Assembly (NCBI GenBank): GCA_946811695.1
Contig: OX328132.1
Location: forward strand, 54,013,359-54,077,358
Length of the DNA stretch: 64,000 nt
Source: Gonocerus acuteangulatus
Lineage: Eukaryota > Arthropoda > Insecta > Hemiptera > Coreidae
Reading direction: 5' to 3'
The first letter of the stretch is position 1. Each line of letters opens with the position of its first letter. The notes beneath the pieces are model-generated. The model saw only the letters and a program-made list of their open reading frames with translations. It did not search any database and was not told the DNA's origin. Positions 43,777 to 55,500 of this stretch are shown here, piece by piece. The translations under genes were made by a program, and so were the position numbers.

Positions 43777-44363
43777 AAACATGATGTCATAAAAAAAAAA
43801 AATAAACGGGGTTTCAACCCTATAAGTGGAGAGAAAACACGCCCAAAGGCTACATGAAAATCTTAAGCCTAAAAGACTTCCATTTAATTTTGAACAATTG
43901 CCTTTCGTGTTTGTTATTCTATGGAGTATAGAAATACAGATAACATACTTAACCTCACATATAATTAATATAAAATTCTGTAGTAATATTATATCCTTCG
44001 ATCCTATATAAATGAGGAAATAGTAAAAATGAAGTATATACTCCTTGATGAAGCCAGCTTTCGCATCATTAATGTAATGCAGCAGGGAAGTCGATCATAC
44101 CTGTCGAAACCAGGAGCTGATTTAATATACAGCCCTTCTCTGCTTTTTACAACATCAAGCAAAAAATTTCTCATTTTCTTATAACGCCAGTTAATAACTA
44201 TTCGCATTTTACTTCCTCGTTGATATAAACTGATATATAACACTTTAGCACCTACTTCATTCATCTACTTGCTATATGATATCATTTAAAACTTTATTTT
44301 AACTACCAATACATGTTTTTTTTCCCCAAAGGCTTTGGTTTGAGACGATCGATGAGGAGTTGA
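43777..44363. other. No gene recognised
   Basis: AT-rich; poly-A at 43791-43801. An 86-codon minus frame (44264-44004) has no known motif. Confidence 0.4.
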
Positions 44364-44744
44364 TTGACATATGATTGTAATAGACTGAGTATTTCTAAAG
44401 CAGTTTAATTGAAAAATAAACTTCAGTATTTATCAATCATGATAAAAAAATAAATTCAGAATCGCAGGAACTGCATCGCCTTAGCGTGTTTTCATGTAAT
44501 TTTAATTCCTGGTACATTTGATTTTTGAAAAGCTTAGAATAAAAACTCCCATTAGTAATAATAGTTGTATTAGTAAGTAGTATCAGATTATTATGTAGCA
44601 AAATTGATGGTTGTAATTAAATTGTATTATAAGGAGAGAAGAAAAGTAAAAAATAAAATGAAGAAAAGAGAAAAAGGGGGGAAATTTGTTATTTTTATAA
44701 ATAAATAAAAATAAAAGGGGACAAATAAATAAAAGAGAAAAACA

Positions 44745-44808
<64 letters not shown>

Positions 44809-44922
44809 TGATGCAGTTCCTGCAATTATGAATTTATTTTTTATCATGATTGATAAATACTGAAGTTTATTTTTCCATTAAACTGCTTTAGAAATACTCA
44901 GTTTATTACAATCATATGTCAA
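44364..44922. mobile_element. Inverted-repeat element around a TA tract
   Basis: TTGACATATGATTGTAAT at the left and ATTACAATCATATGTCAA at the right; arms of about 115 bases share TTTCTAAAGCAGTTTAAT and TATTTATCAATCATGATAAA and reach the A-head-like word GCAGGAACTGCATC. The centre is AT-rich with a TA tract (44748-44802). No clear TSD. Confidence 0.7.
44748..44802. repeat. (TA)n microsatellite
   Basis: About 27 TA units inside the inverted-repeat element. Confidence 0.95.
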
Positions 44923-45010
44923 ACGGAGGCCCGGTGGCCGTGAGCGTTAAGGCGTAAGCACTTAACACTCCGTTCCTAAAACTGCGTTTTAGCCCTTTTT
45001 AAAAGGTTTT
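44923..45010 (+). mobile_element. SINE-2 head fragment
   Basis: GGAGGCCCGGTGGCCGTGAG, then CGTTAAGGCGTAAGCACTTA and ACACTCCG is a tRNA-like 5' half. Its 3' half is seen at 49.15 kb after the shared AAGCACTTAAC(A/C)CTCCGT. Confidence 0.55.
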
Positions 45011-46084
45011 AAAATTAACAAATTCTACTTTTTCTTCAAGTATATTTTGTCTAGTTTAGGAAGCTGCAATTCGGAATTACATATTTAAAACAGTTATTAT
45101 TTCCTCCTTCCCTGTTGGGAATTGAGCCTCAGCTCAAAGGACCATTTGGTGTCTGCTACCACCTCCTTCAGTATTAGTTACAGATTACGTTACACCATGT
45201 ATATGTATATATATAGTTTGTACACTTGAATATAATAGTCACAAATTACTTTTTTTAAGAAACAGGCAAAACTTCATCATGATCCTCTTCTTCTTAAGGC
45301 TCGGAATCGTTTATAGAACATATATGTGATTTACTGCTTTTTATAGTGCAAAATCTAGAATGTGTCAGAACGTTACCTACAATTAGTGCATTATAATCTC
45401 AAGGAAATTTATCCATGTGCGACATGGCACGCGTTCCTCTGGCGGTCATTCAACAAACTACCTCACTTGGTAGATCTAATCTGATTTTTAACAAGAGTAT
45501 ACTTTTTAACGCGATGTGCCCTAACTTGGAATAAGTAGTATTTATACATACATATATCCGGTGACTCTGGAGTGCGCTATAGGTGCGACGGGGCTTTTTT
45601 ATATTAAGACTGCCAGTTACAATTCATCATCAAATGATTACTTTAAAACTAATCCCTTTAATGAACATATGATTAGGTATACAAGAATACAGGTAAATTT
45701 AAATGATTTAAATTTGGAAAAAAGGCAGCCATTTCATCAAATATTTGTCGAAATACATTGCTGTTACTATAGGGAACCCTTAGGAAGTTCTGCAATTTCT
45801 TACAAAGCAAACCCACTTTTTTTGTTTACAGTCAATTTCATATTGTGTCCATTATCGCACATTATAAAGTTTGCTAAGATACCTTTATCTTGAAAAAAAT
45901 GTAGGTAATTTTCTTCTTTATTACAAAAGAAAATTAAATCAATAAAATTCATCTCTGTATCCATTACACACACAGGAAATAACTTTCTTAATAGAGTTTG
46001 TTGGTTTCATATGGTTTAATTCATTTAAAGAAAAAAAAAAAAAAAAAAAAAAAAAGACTGATGATTACTTTTAAAGAAATCATA
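45011..46084. other. No gene recognised
   Basis: A 110-codon plus frame (45561-45893) has ordinary composition but no motif I know and no flanking splice or polyadenylation context. Poly-A at about 46029-46055. Confidence 0.35.
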
Positions 46085-47370
46085 TTATGAAAAAAAGTAA
46101 CTGGTAGCATCGCAGTAACTGCCTTATCTTAGCATGTAAATATGATTCTCATTTTCTTACCTTGTTACTAAAATACTTATTTTACTGTTAATGTAACAAT
46201 TTTTTTTCTTTTCATTTATTTATTTGAAATCTGTTCAATTATTAACAGTACAATGATCAAGTTTTTGATGCAGATATTATGTACAATTTGACTAAAACTG
46301 TAAAATAAAAGAAAAAAAAAACATACAAAATATGGAAGAAGACGACCACTGTTGGCACTTCCAGAGATGTCTCAGTAAAAGTTTTAATGGTCACGATAAG
46401 ATCAGATGATTAAATTGTCTCGAGGCCACTGTCTCTTGAGCCGCCTGGGAGGATTGTCTGGATGGGATTGGGATGATAAGGATAGACCTTCAGGATTAGG
46501 ATGGTAAAACAATTTGGAGTGGAACATTTGGAATCGGGTTTTAGCAATGTCAAGGACAAATGGGATGTTAAGGTCATTGTGAAGGGTTTTGTTGGATACA
46601 TAGAAAGGTGCGTTAATGCAACAATAAAAAAAAATTACCAAGAGAGTTAAAAAGACACAAAAGCCGTCCAAAAGAACAAAACTAACACTTTCGAAGCTTT
46701 AAGCACTTATTTCTCCGATTGACATCGCCACATCGAAGTTTATTGAGTTGTTTTAGAAAATATACGAAGATCCGAAGACATTCGTGTCAATTAATACAAT
46801 ATTTTTTTCGAATACTTAATTAACTCCAAATGTTACCACAATTTAAGTATCTTAGGTTAGATGAATTTCTAACATGTAGAAAATATTTCAATTGAATCCA
46901 ACGATTCTAAGTACCCAACCGAAAATTAGTTTTAAAAACGTTTTTTATCAACTTTTCTCGACAACTGTTACAGATATCTCCTTGAAAATGGTTTCATTAG
47001 TTTTCCTACGTTAAATAACCTATAAAAAGAGAGCTTGCAAGCATATTAACGCAAAAATGTAGACACTACGACTGTTTTCGTGCAAATTTTCCTCCCTAAA
47101 CCATATTCCGGAGGACGGATTCTCCTGGTTAACGCACTGGACTTTTCAAATCACACAAAATATTTTTGTACTAAATTTCATTAACATCGGAGAATGTTTC
47201 AGCCAATGAGAGAGCGAACAGACAAATTTATTCATTATTACGTTAATAAACGTGACATTTTCTAGTCGGTACTTCCGAATTGCTTCAAGAGGCTTCAAGC
47301 GCAGGCTTCAAGAGCGGGTTTCCTCCCTTTGGTGGGAGGGAGGAAACGCGCTAAAAAGTTCCTAAAGTAA
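46085..47370 (+). repeat. Family A repeat, interrupted by a Jockey fragment
   Basis: A worn head (TCGCAGTAACTGCCTTATCT) at about 46096; the body from 46672 (ACACTTTCGAAGCTTTAAGC, AATTAACTCCAAATGTTACC, CATATTCCGGAGGACGGATT). The tail at 47255-47350 ends in TTTCCTCCCTTTGGTGGGAG and GGAGGAAACGCGCTAAA, which folds into an 11-bp stem and mirrors the TTAGCGCGGTT of the head. Confidence 0.7.
46405..46625 (-). pseudogene. Jockey-like LINE fragment (C-terminus of RT ORF)
   Basis: Minus strand: INAPFYVSNKTLHNDLNIPF, VLDIAKTRFQMFHSKLFYHP, then RRLKRQWPRDNLI at the end. It is open over about 70 codons to its natural-looking stop, so it is better preserved than the copy at 40.1 kb (INAPFYVSNK.LHNDLNI is nearly identical). 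The polymerase core is absent. Confidence 0.8.
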
Positions 47371-48035
47371 ACATTATTAATAATTATTATTTAAGGCTTG
47401 ACCACCTAAATCAAAGGCTATTTGCTAGCATTTTTGTTTCCTATTAGGTAAGGAATTAAATTCCACTATGAGTAAAGGAAGTGTGTTTTTGTAAAAACAA
47501 AAAGATACATTAAACAAACCAAAAAAAATAGAGGAACTGTTTTTATAAAGAGGGAAAGTTATTGTTAGTGAGGAGTTGGGCCGGTATCGGGTAAGTTTTC
47601 CAACTGTCGGATCCAGGGGAGCTGACCTGTCTAAAGGTTTCAAGCACCCCGACCAAAGCAGACCATCCCCGTAACTCCTCAGTTCCATTCGTTCGACAAA
47701 CTTTATCAACCAACCCTAAGGGCAATTAGTTCTGAAGCCTGCATTCCTGCCTCTCGGTATAGCTGGCGGCTTCCTCAATCATCATTTCAATGGGATGCTC
47801 AAATAGTCCAGTCAATAAATACATTCTACCTTCCAAAGGCGGGGAAACAGATCTTTTTTTTTTTATTTTGTACTTATTGGTATGAATATCAAACAACTAA
47901 GTTATCCAAAATGGCTGACCCCGGGAGAACTTTTGACAGCCGAAAAACCAAAATAATTCATTTTTTCAAAATATCTCAGAAATTTTTTTAGCATGAGTAG
48001 CAAATGCGTTACAGCTTGAGCAGAAAGAGAGAGTC
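47371..48035. other. No gene recognised; GC-richer patch at 47560-47780
   Basis: Two overlapping minus frames (60 and 94 codons) share no known motif. Unassigned. Confidence 0.35.
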
Positions 48036-48172
48036 TCTCTAGCTGACCGAAAAATTATTTGATTATGAAAAAATTGGGTACAAAAATACTGGTTTATATA
48101 TGTATAGTTGCCTATTCCCTCTCTAGCTGACCGAAAAATTATTTGATTATGATAAAATTGGGTACAAAAATA
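48036..48172. repeat. Duplicated 54-base block, 83 bases apart (family A-like)
   Basis: CTCTCTAGCTGACCGAAAAA, then TTATTTGATTATGA(A/T)AAAATTGGG, occurs at 48036 and 48119. It resembles the A phrase CTCCCTAGCTGCTCCAAAAA near 50290. Confidence 0.75.
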
Positions 48173-48175
48173 CAT

Positions 48176-48179
48176 ATAT

Positions 48180-48258
<79 letters not shown>
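48176..48258. repeat. (TA)n(TG)n compound microsatellite
   Basis: TA units run into about 32 TG/GT units with one TTTG break. A short TA tract also lies at 48409-48433. Confidence 0.95.
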
Positions 48259-48260
<2 letters not shown>

Positions 48261-48959
48261 TGGAAAAACGGATTTAACCAAGTTATGGCAATATGTGTTT
48301 GTGATGCGGCTTCTTTCTCCAGCAGTCTTGCACATCCTTTCTGCGCGATATTTTGACAGATTCCTCTCCGGCGAACATATGTAATTCCCAGTGAAGCAAT
48401 ATAAAACAATATATATATATATATATATATATAAGCATCAAGAAGTTTTTTATATAGAAACAATTTTAATTAAGCGAAATTCGGAGTGTTAAGGCGTTAA
48501 AAAAAATATTTCATTCTGGGAAATTTATCTCTTAAAAATGACTAGTAAATTTACATAATGGAATAAATGTGTAAAAGTTTAACTCTATTTAAAACAAGTC
48601 ATGCTATTTACATAAAATTAAATATCATACCAAGTAAGGATTGAATAAGTAGGGATTGTGGAGAAGTGGTTTAATTGAATAAATATTAATAGTTTAACTA
48701 AATGTTTAATTGAAAAAAATACTAATTTGGTAATGTACACTGATTTTCTACCTTCTCTCCTTTTTTATTAATATCTATTCTCGAAAAGCAATCATTTTTT
48801 ATCAAAAAAATATTTTAACAACATGTTCGAGCAGTTATAGGATTTTCATATATTATCGGAAATATTTTGAAAAAGGTTTTTGTAATTGGTTTTAGCAATA
48901 AGACCAATTCGTCAGTAAAACAGGATACGTAAAATAAGAACACAAAACTCTCATTGGGA
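48259..48959. other. AT-rich, no gene
   Basis: Nothing recognised besides the TA tract at 48409-48433. Confidence 0.5.
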
Positions 48960-49120
48960 AACAAGGTAAATAAAAAAAAACATTTGTAATAGTGTTTTAG
49001 TAAAGCGGAAAGGGCGGAGGGAGTAATTTCCGATACTGTTAGTCTCCTAAAATCTTGCTTCTCTTTGAAATTTCATTTGACACGTGTTTACATTTTTCAT
49101 GAAAGATCAAAACAAAACAT
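48960..49120 (-). repeat. Family A fragment, reverse
   Basis: GGCGGAGGGAGTAATTTCCG and TCTTTGAAATTTCATTTGAC match 24010-24085. A head-like word (ATTCTGCGAGTCGGGC) lies at 49314. Confidence 0.6.
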
Positions 49121-49139
49121 GAAAAGTTTACATTTTATT

Positions 49140-49260
49140 CTTTCTACTGAAGCACTTAACCCTCCGTGCCAAGGGTCAAGGGTTCGATTCCCACTATCCT
49201 GGCTTGAAAAGGGTAGTAATCCTCTTAGTTAGTAATAATGGACGTTAAAATTTAAATAAA
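49140..49260 (+). mobile_element. SINE-2 3' part
   Basis: GAAGCACTTAACCCTCCGTG, then CCAAGGGTCAAGGGTTCGATTCCC (B-box) and CTATCCTGGC, followed by AGTAATAATGG and A-rich (TAAATAAATAAA) sequence. Confidence 0.6.
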
Positions 49261-49755
49261 TAAATATTCTTTTTAATAGCGATAAGAATGGATACACGCA
49301 AATATTACGTAGATTCTGCGAGTCGGGCTTGTTGTTTGACACTTTCCACAGCGCATTTTGTACTACTCTTCCTGGAATTGGAAAAATTCTTATAGAAGAA
49401 GACCTAATTCTTCAGGCGGAGAAACTAGAAGAAAAACTATATTATGATATCAAAAAGAAATTAACTAATTACTCAAATGTGGAGATAAGATTGGCCATCC
49501 TGTAATTGTTTGAAACGTCCTATAATTACAGAGGCTTCACACAAGTTGCTTGGATACCAATTAATAAGTCCAACATTGAACGGAGAAACAATAAAAAAAA
49601 AAAAAAAAATATAATAACAAAGAGAAATGGAATAATTAAAAAATGTAGGGATTGACCGGGCATCCCATAATTATTTGACACGTCTCATAATTAAAGAGGC
49701 ATAAAAAAAACGTGGAGCATTACAAATTAAAGAAAGAAAGCGGGACTTAGCAGGT
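49261..49755. other. No gene recognised; internal short duplication
   Basis: CATCCTGTAATTGTTTGAAACGTC-type text at 49496 recurs as CATCCCATAATTATTTGACA at 49660, an old tandem duplication of about 165 bases. Confidence 0.5.
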
Positions 49756-50081
49756 GGGGGTGAGGTTAGCTTAGTGCTAGAGCACTCGAATAATGACCTC
49801 GAGGACCCAGGTTCAAAACCCGAGCGCGTACTAAAGATTTTTATATTCTAGTGTCGTCGTTAAAGGGTTGATTTTTGGGGTCCCATATCGTCCCTAGGAT
49901 CACCCAGCTTTTAATTAATTAATTGGTACATCAAAGGGAAAAACCAGGCGCCCGAAGAATAGTACTGATCGTACTATCTCTCTAGTGTGCCGTATGGCCA
50001 AGAATCAGATACCTCTACAGCATCAGCCTCTCTAGGCCCTTAGTGGACTGTTACGGGACTGTTTTTTTTTTAATTTAATTA
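49756..50081 (+). mobile_element. SINE-1, full length
   Basis: Head GGTTAGCTTAGTGCTAGAGC; B-box GGTTCAAAACCC; body CATATCGTCCCTAGG, GTGTGCCGTATGGCC and TCAGATACCTCTACAGCATC; ends in TTTTTTTTT after GTTACGGGACTG. Confidence 0.9.
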
Positions 50082-50194
50082 GCATCTTTTGTTGTAGTTA
50101 CATGAATTCGATTGGAAATGATTGAAGTTTTTTTTTTAGGACAGACATCATTTCTTATTATTGTTTAGGAAATATTTTCAATTCCATGTTTGCG

Positions 50195-50545
50195 AGTTTC
50201 CTCCCTTCCTCAACATGGAGTAAACCCGCTTACGATGAAAAACCGCAATCCGGATGTGAGGACAAGAAAAGTTCACGTTACAGATCCCATCTCCCTAGCT
50301 GCTCCAAAAATAGTCCGATTTTGATACAATATGGTAGAAAAATACTTTATTCTATTTGAAAGCTCATCGTGAACCAGTAGAAACTGTCCACTGGAACGTT
50401 GTTTTTTGGGGTGATATTCACTCGAAAAAATTAAAGCACTTAATTTTGTGTGTTCATAGGCTTGCAGGTACACATTTTATAGATTTTCTAAAGTAGGGAA
50501 ACGAATGAAACCATTTTTAAGACGACGAACAGTGGCAATAATCCA
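50195..50545 (-). repeat. Family A repeat, reverse copy without TA spacer
   Basis: GTTTCCTCCCTTCCTCAACA, AGTCCGATTTTGATACAATA, ACGTTGTTTTTTGGGGTG and GAAACGAATGAAACCATTTT. Here the two halves meet at GTTCACGTTACAGATCCC with no TA tract. Confidence 0.7.
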
Positions 50546-50686
50546 TTTTTAGGTGGACAAAATTATTTTTTTGTCTTTTTCAAGAGTCACTGAGTATGGG
50601 AAAAATCGTTAAAAAATTCTATGACCCATAGTTTTCAGTATAACCAACAATGTAATGGTGTAGACACACATAAATTTAGAGATAAC

Positions 50687-50825
50687 TAGCTGTTACCCGG
50701 TGTGCCATGCTACAGCTACTTTAAATTAAATAGGTGTTACCGGGTGTGGCATGCTACACATGTTTCATATTAAATACCTGTTACCCAGCATGTCATGGTA
50801 CTCCTACTTTATATTATATATTAAA
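50687..50825 (+). repeat. Family D-type start, three tandem units
   Basis: CTAGCTGTTACCCGGTGTGC, then GGTGTTACCGGGTGTGGCAT and CCTGTTACCCAGCATGTCAT, each followed by GCTAC-CTACTTTATATT-like text. Period about 52-56. Confidence 0.7.
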
Positions 50826-51560
50826 ATGAATGATTATTACTTGTTCAAATTATGAGAAAGTAAGTTTATAAGTTGAAAGCTCAGTTAAAAAAATTATTTT
50901 TCAAATTTTCACTGAATGTGGGGTGGAAAATAAATTAACCCTTATTTTAAAAAGTATACTGGAATCATGTAATTGTAGTACCACTTTAAAGAAAATCCAA
51001 ACCAAACTGCCTGTGTATAATTTTTTAAAGAAAATAATGTGTGGTCCATATATAAATATATATTAAAAAATAGCAACAAAATGAAGCATTTAATTAAGGT
51101 TATACTTACTTAGTTATAAGTTTTAATCTAGTATAACTGAAACTATTCTTTATTTGTATTGTTTTTGTTTTTTTAAATATAATATTAATATGTTATGTTC
51201 TATACCTTTTCATGTAATAATCTGTAACTAAGGTTTTTTTTTTCTATGATTGAAAAAGTAATTGATGCAGGATTTATGTTAATTGAGCCAAAAGGAAAGT
51301 ATTAAAAACTTTTTGTTCCAAATAAACTTTCACATTTTGTTGTTGACATTTTCCGTTATATTAAAGCTTCTCTTTCAAATCTTAAGGTTTATGAGCTCTT
51401 CTTTAAGGATAGCCCTTTTGTCATAGGAAATAGGGGTATCTAAGAAAAACAAATTTAGATATTTTTGTTGCAGCTATAGACAACAATGAATTAAAGCTAT
51501 TTGGGAATTTCAATAAGGACTTATACTAAATAAATTAATGGGGGATTAATTTGATTTGGC
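50826..51560. other. AT-rich, no gene
   Basis: Nothing recognised. Confidence 0.5.
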
Positions 51561-51904
51561 GAGGGGTCGAGGTTAGCTCAGTGGTAGAGCACTGGACTAA
51601 TAAACTGGAGCACCTGAGATCGAATCTCGAGCAAACAATAAAGATATTTTCTTCTAATGTCTTCGTTCTTGGGTTGAATTTGGCCTCACTGGCAGTCCCT
51701 AGGCCAACCCAGCCTTTAATAAATTTACCAATGGATACCCTGGGTGCTAATGGCTTGAGGTGTCGAAGCAGCCTAGGGGAAAATCAGGCGGCTGGAGCAT
51801 AGTACTGTCCACACTATCTCCCTAGTGTGCTGTACAGTCATGAATCAGATTCCTCTATAGTATCTGCCACTTAGGGGCCTTTTTTTTTTTTTTTTTTTTT
51901 TTTT
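51561..51904 (+). mobile_element. SINE-1, full length
   Basis: GGGGTCGAGGTTAGCTCAGT, then GGTAGAGCACTGGACTAATA; the seven-base loop CTAATAA carries AAT where an anticodon would be. B-box GAGATCGAATCTC; usual body; long T tail. TTGATTTGGC (51551-51560) and TTGATTTTGC (51903-51912) are a likely TSD (9 of 10). Confidence 0.9.
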
Positions 51905-52236
51905 GATTTTGCAACAATATTGTGCTCAAATTGCAAGCGTATTTAAATAATGGAGTAGTCAGAGGATATAAATATTTCAGACAAAAGAAAGCAGATATAA
52001 AAATGTAATAAAACTGCTGGGTGTAAATATGTCAATAATAAAGAGGCTTGGCATATTTAGATTAACAGAAAATTGCATGGAAAATTCAATTCACCTGGGG
52101 AGGGATAAATGAAAGAATTCATTTTAATAAGAAGGAAATGGTTTAAAGACAATTCCATGACAGCAAATTAAAATGATATAAATTTAAATATTAAAAGTGA
52201 AATTAAGTTAGGCTTGCGATGGACAAAACGTTATGA

Positions 52237-52419
52237 AACAATAAAAATGATATAAAACTCCATGGTTTCTGCCTATCATCCTCTTTAAAAAACCCAGCGA
52301 AAACTGAAAAGCCGAGAAACAGCCCAACAACTGCGAATTTAAAAGAAGATACAAAAACTGCTGAGGAGACTCCATCATCTGCAACTAAGACACGGGGGAG
52401 AACCAAAAATAAGAAATAA
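52237..52419 (+). pseudogene. LINE ORF1 C-terminal remnant
   Basis: One frame runs from a stop at 52234 to TAA at 52417-52419 and reads IKLHGFCLSSSLKNPAKTEK, PRNSPTTANLKEDTKTAEET, then PSSATKTRGRTKNKK. A basic, Ser/Thr/Pro-rich tail just before ORF2 is typical of ORF1 (gag-like, RNA-binding) of I-type LINEs. The zinc-knuckle part is missing, so the element is 5'-truncated or decayed beyond recognition upstream. ORF2 starts 89 bases downstream. Confidence 0.55.
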
Positions 52420-52508
52420 CCTTCTCACGGTCAAATTTCATCACTCATCAACACTTCACAACTGCACAGTCGACCCAATAGAATACATATCTCCATCCCT
52501 AAGCTGCT

Positions 52509-55500
52509 ATGTCTGTGCTCCAATGGAATATTAATGGTGTCCAGAGACATTTTGCTGACCTGAAGCTTCTGATGCAAGACGAGGCCCGTACCTTCAACGT
52601 TATCGCATTACAAGAGACACACACCGCTCCAGGTAAGCAAGTCTCCATACACGGGTATAATTCTTATTATAAAGACTATTTGCTGGGAGGTAAGGCTTGT
52701 GGCGGTGTCTGTATTTATGTGAGGGACTGCATCTACAGTGAACCTGTAAGGTTACTGACTACAGTCCAAGCTGTCGCAGTCACAGTTTACATGCCTTTCA
52801 AAGTTACTGTCTGTTGTCTCTATCTTCCACCAAGTGAACCTATTGACATACACACACTCCAAGACATTATCACGCAACTCCCTACTCCCTTACTCCTGGT
52901 AGGTGATCTGAACTCTGAAAGTACATCATGGGGAGCTAAAGCTACCAATGCAAGGGGGAAAATAATTCAAACTCTTCTTGAAAAAAATGACCTCATCCCA
53001 TTTAACACGCACGAACCGACACATTTATGTCCCCGTACTGGAACTTACACTAACATTGATGTATCTGCCAGCTCTTCATCAATATTTACACGTTTCAATT
53101 GGGAAGTAAATCATGATCAATTCGGAAGTGATCATTTCCCAATAGTACTTACTCCCGATACACCTCCAATCAACTTTACCTCCACTCCGCGGTATGATGT
53201 AAAAAATGCGGATTGGAGCAAGTTTCAAAATTGCTTTTTAGAAAATCTTAAAGATATTAAAACATACGAAAACTTTTTATCAGCAATTAAATTAGCAGCA
53301 GATGCATCAATGAAAAAGACACAAGGTACATATAAAAACCGACCAGTCCCTTCGTGGAACGATGAATGTAAAACGGCAGTAACTGAAAGAAAAAGGGCAC
53401 TCCGATTATTTAATGCAAATCCTAGTCAGGAATTTCTGATAGAATACAAGCGGAAAAAAGCTAAAGCCCAATATATTATAAAACAAAGCAAAAAAAAATG
53501 CTGGGTCGAATTCTTATCCTCTATTAACAGAAATACTCCTCCAAAAACAATCTGGAATATGATCAATAAAATCAAACACAAAAAGTACAAACCTCCCATT
53601 TCGGCCCTAAAGGAAAACAACCTCTTAATTACTTGCCCTGAAACTATTAGTAATCTCCTAGGCCATCACTTCTCCTATGTGTCAAGTGATGAAAGATTAT
53701 CACCAGATTCGCGTAGACAAAAAAATAATTTAGAAACTATCCCGTTACTACAAACACCAAAATTCATTCACCCTTTAAACGAGCCAATAACAATGCAAGA
53801 ATTGAGACTAGTACTGACCCAAGTAAAAGACACTTCACCTGGGGAGGATGGAATCTGTTATAGGATGCTGAAAAATCTTCCCCCAAGTGGGATGTCGCTA
53901 CTGCTAAAGTTATATAATAATGCTTATGAGACTGGTCTCTACCCATCATCGTGGAACCAAGCAATTATTATACCAATCAAAAAACCGAATAAAGATGCGA
54001 CATCAGCTGATAGTTACAGACCAATAGCTCTGACAAGCTGTACTTTTAAGGTTTTTGAGAGAATATTAAATAAGCGGCTTCTATGGTTCCTTGATAAAAA
54101 TAAGCTTCTATCAGAGTACCAATGTGGCTTCAGACCTAATCACTCGGCTATAGATCACATTGTTACTTTGGAAAAAGAAATTTTGGATTCATTTATCTCT
54201 AAGGAATATGTATTAGCCGTCTCTTTTGATATCGAAAAGGCTTACGATACAGTTTGGCGCCGAGCTATTCTAACTAAACTAGGCGAATGGAATATTCGAG
54301 GAAATTTTTTCAACTTTGTAGTAAATTTTCTTTCGAATAGAACCTTCCGAGTTAAAGTGGGATCAGCTTTTTCGAATGTATTCACTCAGGAAAACGGAGT
54401 GCCCCAAGGCAGTGTAATAAGCACGACGCTATTCAAAATAGCTATGGACACCGTCCGTGAGCATATTGCTGACCCAGTCAAATATTGCCTGTATGTGGAT
54501 GATTTGCTTATCTATATTCGAACTAAAGACCTAGAAACTGCCGCAGAGTCTATCCAAAGGACGATAAATAGGCTACAGAATTGGAGCGCTACTTACGGAC
54601 TACATTTCTCTGCACTAAAGACACAAAGCATAATTTTTACAAAAAAGCGACGTATACCACAAATTACATTGAACTTAAATAATACGCCTATACACTTCAC
54701 AAACTACATAAAATTTTTAGGACTTCTTTTTGACTCAAAACTTACCTGGGTTCCCCACCTAAAAAATCTCGTTGATAAATGTAAAAAATCTTTACATCTT
54801 TTAATGATATTATGCAACACGAAGTGGGGAGCAGACAGAAGTGTAATGCTGACACTTTATCGGGCATATACCAGGTCTCTTCTGGATTATGGAAGTGTAG
54901 CGTACACATCTGCCAAGCCCAGCAATCTTAAAATCCTAGACTCTATACAAAATAATGGTTTACGCATTGCAACGGGAGCCTTCAGATCCAGCCCCTCTAA
55001 TAGCCTACATGTAGAATGTGGGGAATTACCATTGGAATACAGACGTATGCAGAATTGTTAGAAATATTGCCTTAAAACTAAATATTTAAATAGTAAGTAC
55101 GTCCCGCAATCTATTGACGAAGATCTGTTACGAAAATACCAAATGAAACCATTGAGGCAACGCCCACTGCTGGTAAGATGTATGATTTATGCACAAGACA
55201 CTGACCTACTACAAACACAACTCTTACCCAGACCTCCCGTAACGTTCACACCATGGACTCTAAACAATTTGAAACTAGACCTAGGACTGACTAAATACAA
55301 AAAATCCGACCCTACATCTACACATTCAAACAAACACATATTCAAGTCATATCTTGACAAAAATAAAGACACAATGTTTATTTACACGGACGGATCCAAG
55401 ACAGCTGAAGGCACAGGCGCAGCAGCTGTAATGGATATAAATACCTTACAGCTTAAACTACCAAAAAGTACTAGTATTTATTCTGCTGAGCTGCACGCCA

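Noticed and set aside
43209..43817. 202-codon minus-strand protein
   Set aside because: The frame crosses a B MITE end, a family A head and a hAT terminus; only the middle 80 codons look coding-like and these are unassigned.
51566..51640. Functional tRNA gene in SINE-1 heads
   Set aside because: The same head occurs in several copies followed by the same body and an A/T tail, so it is a SINE.
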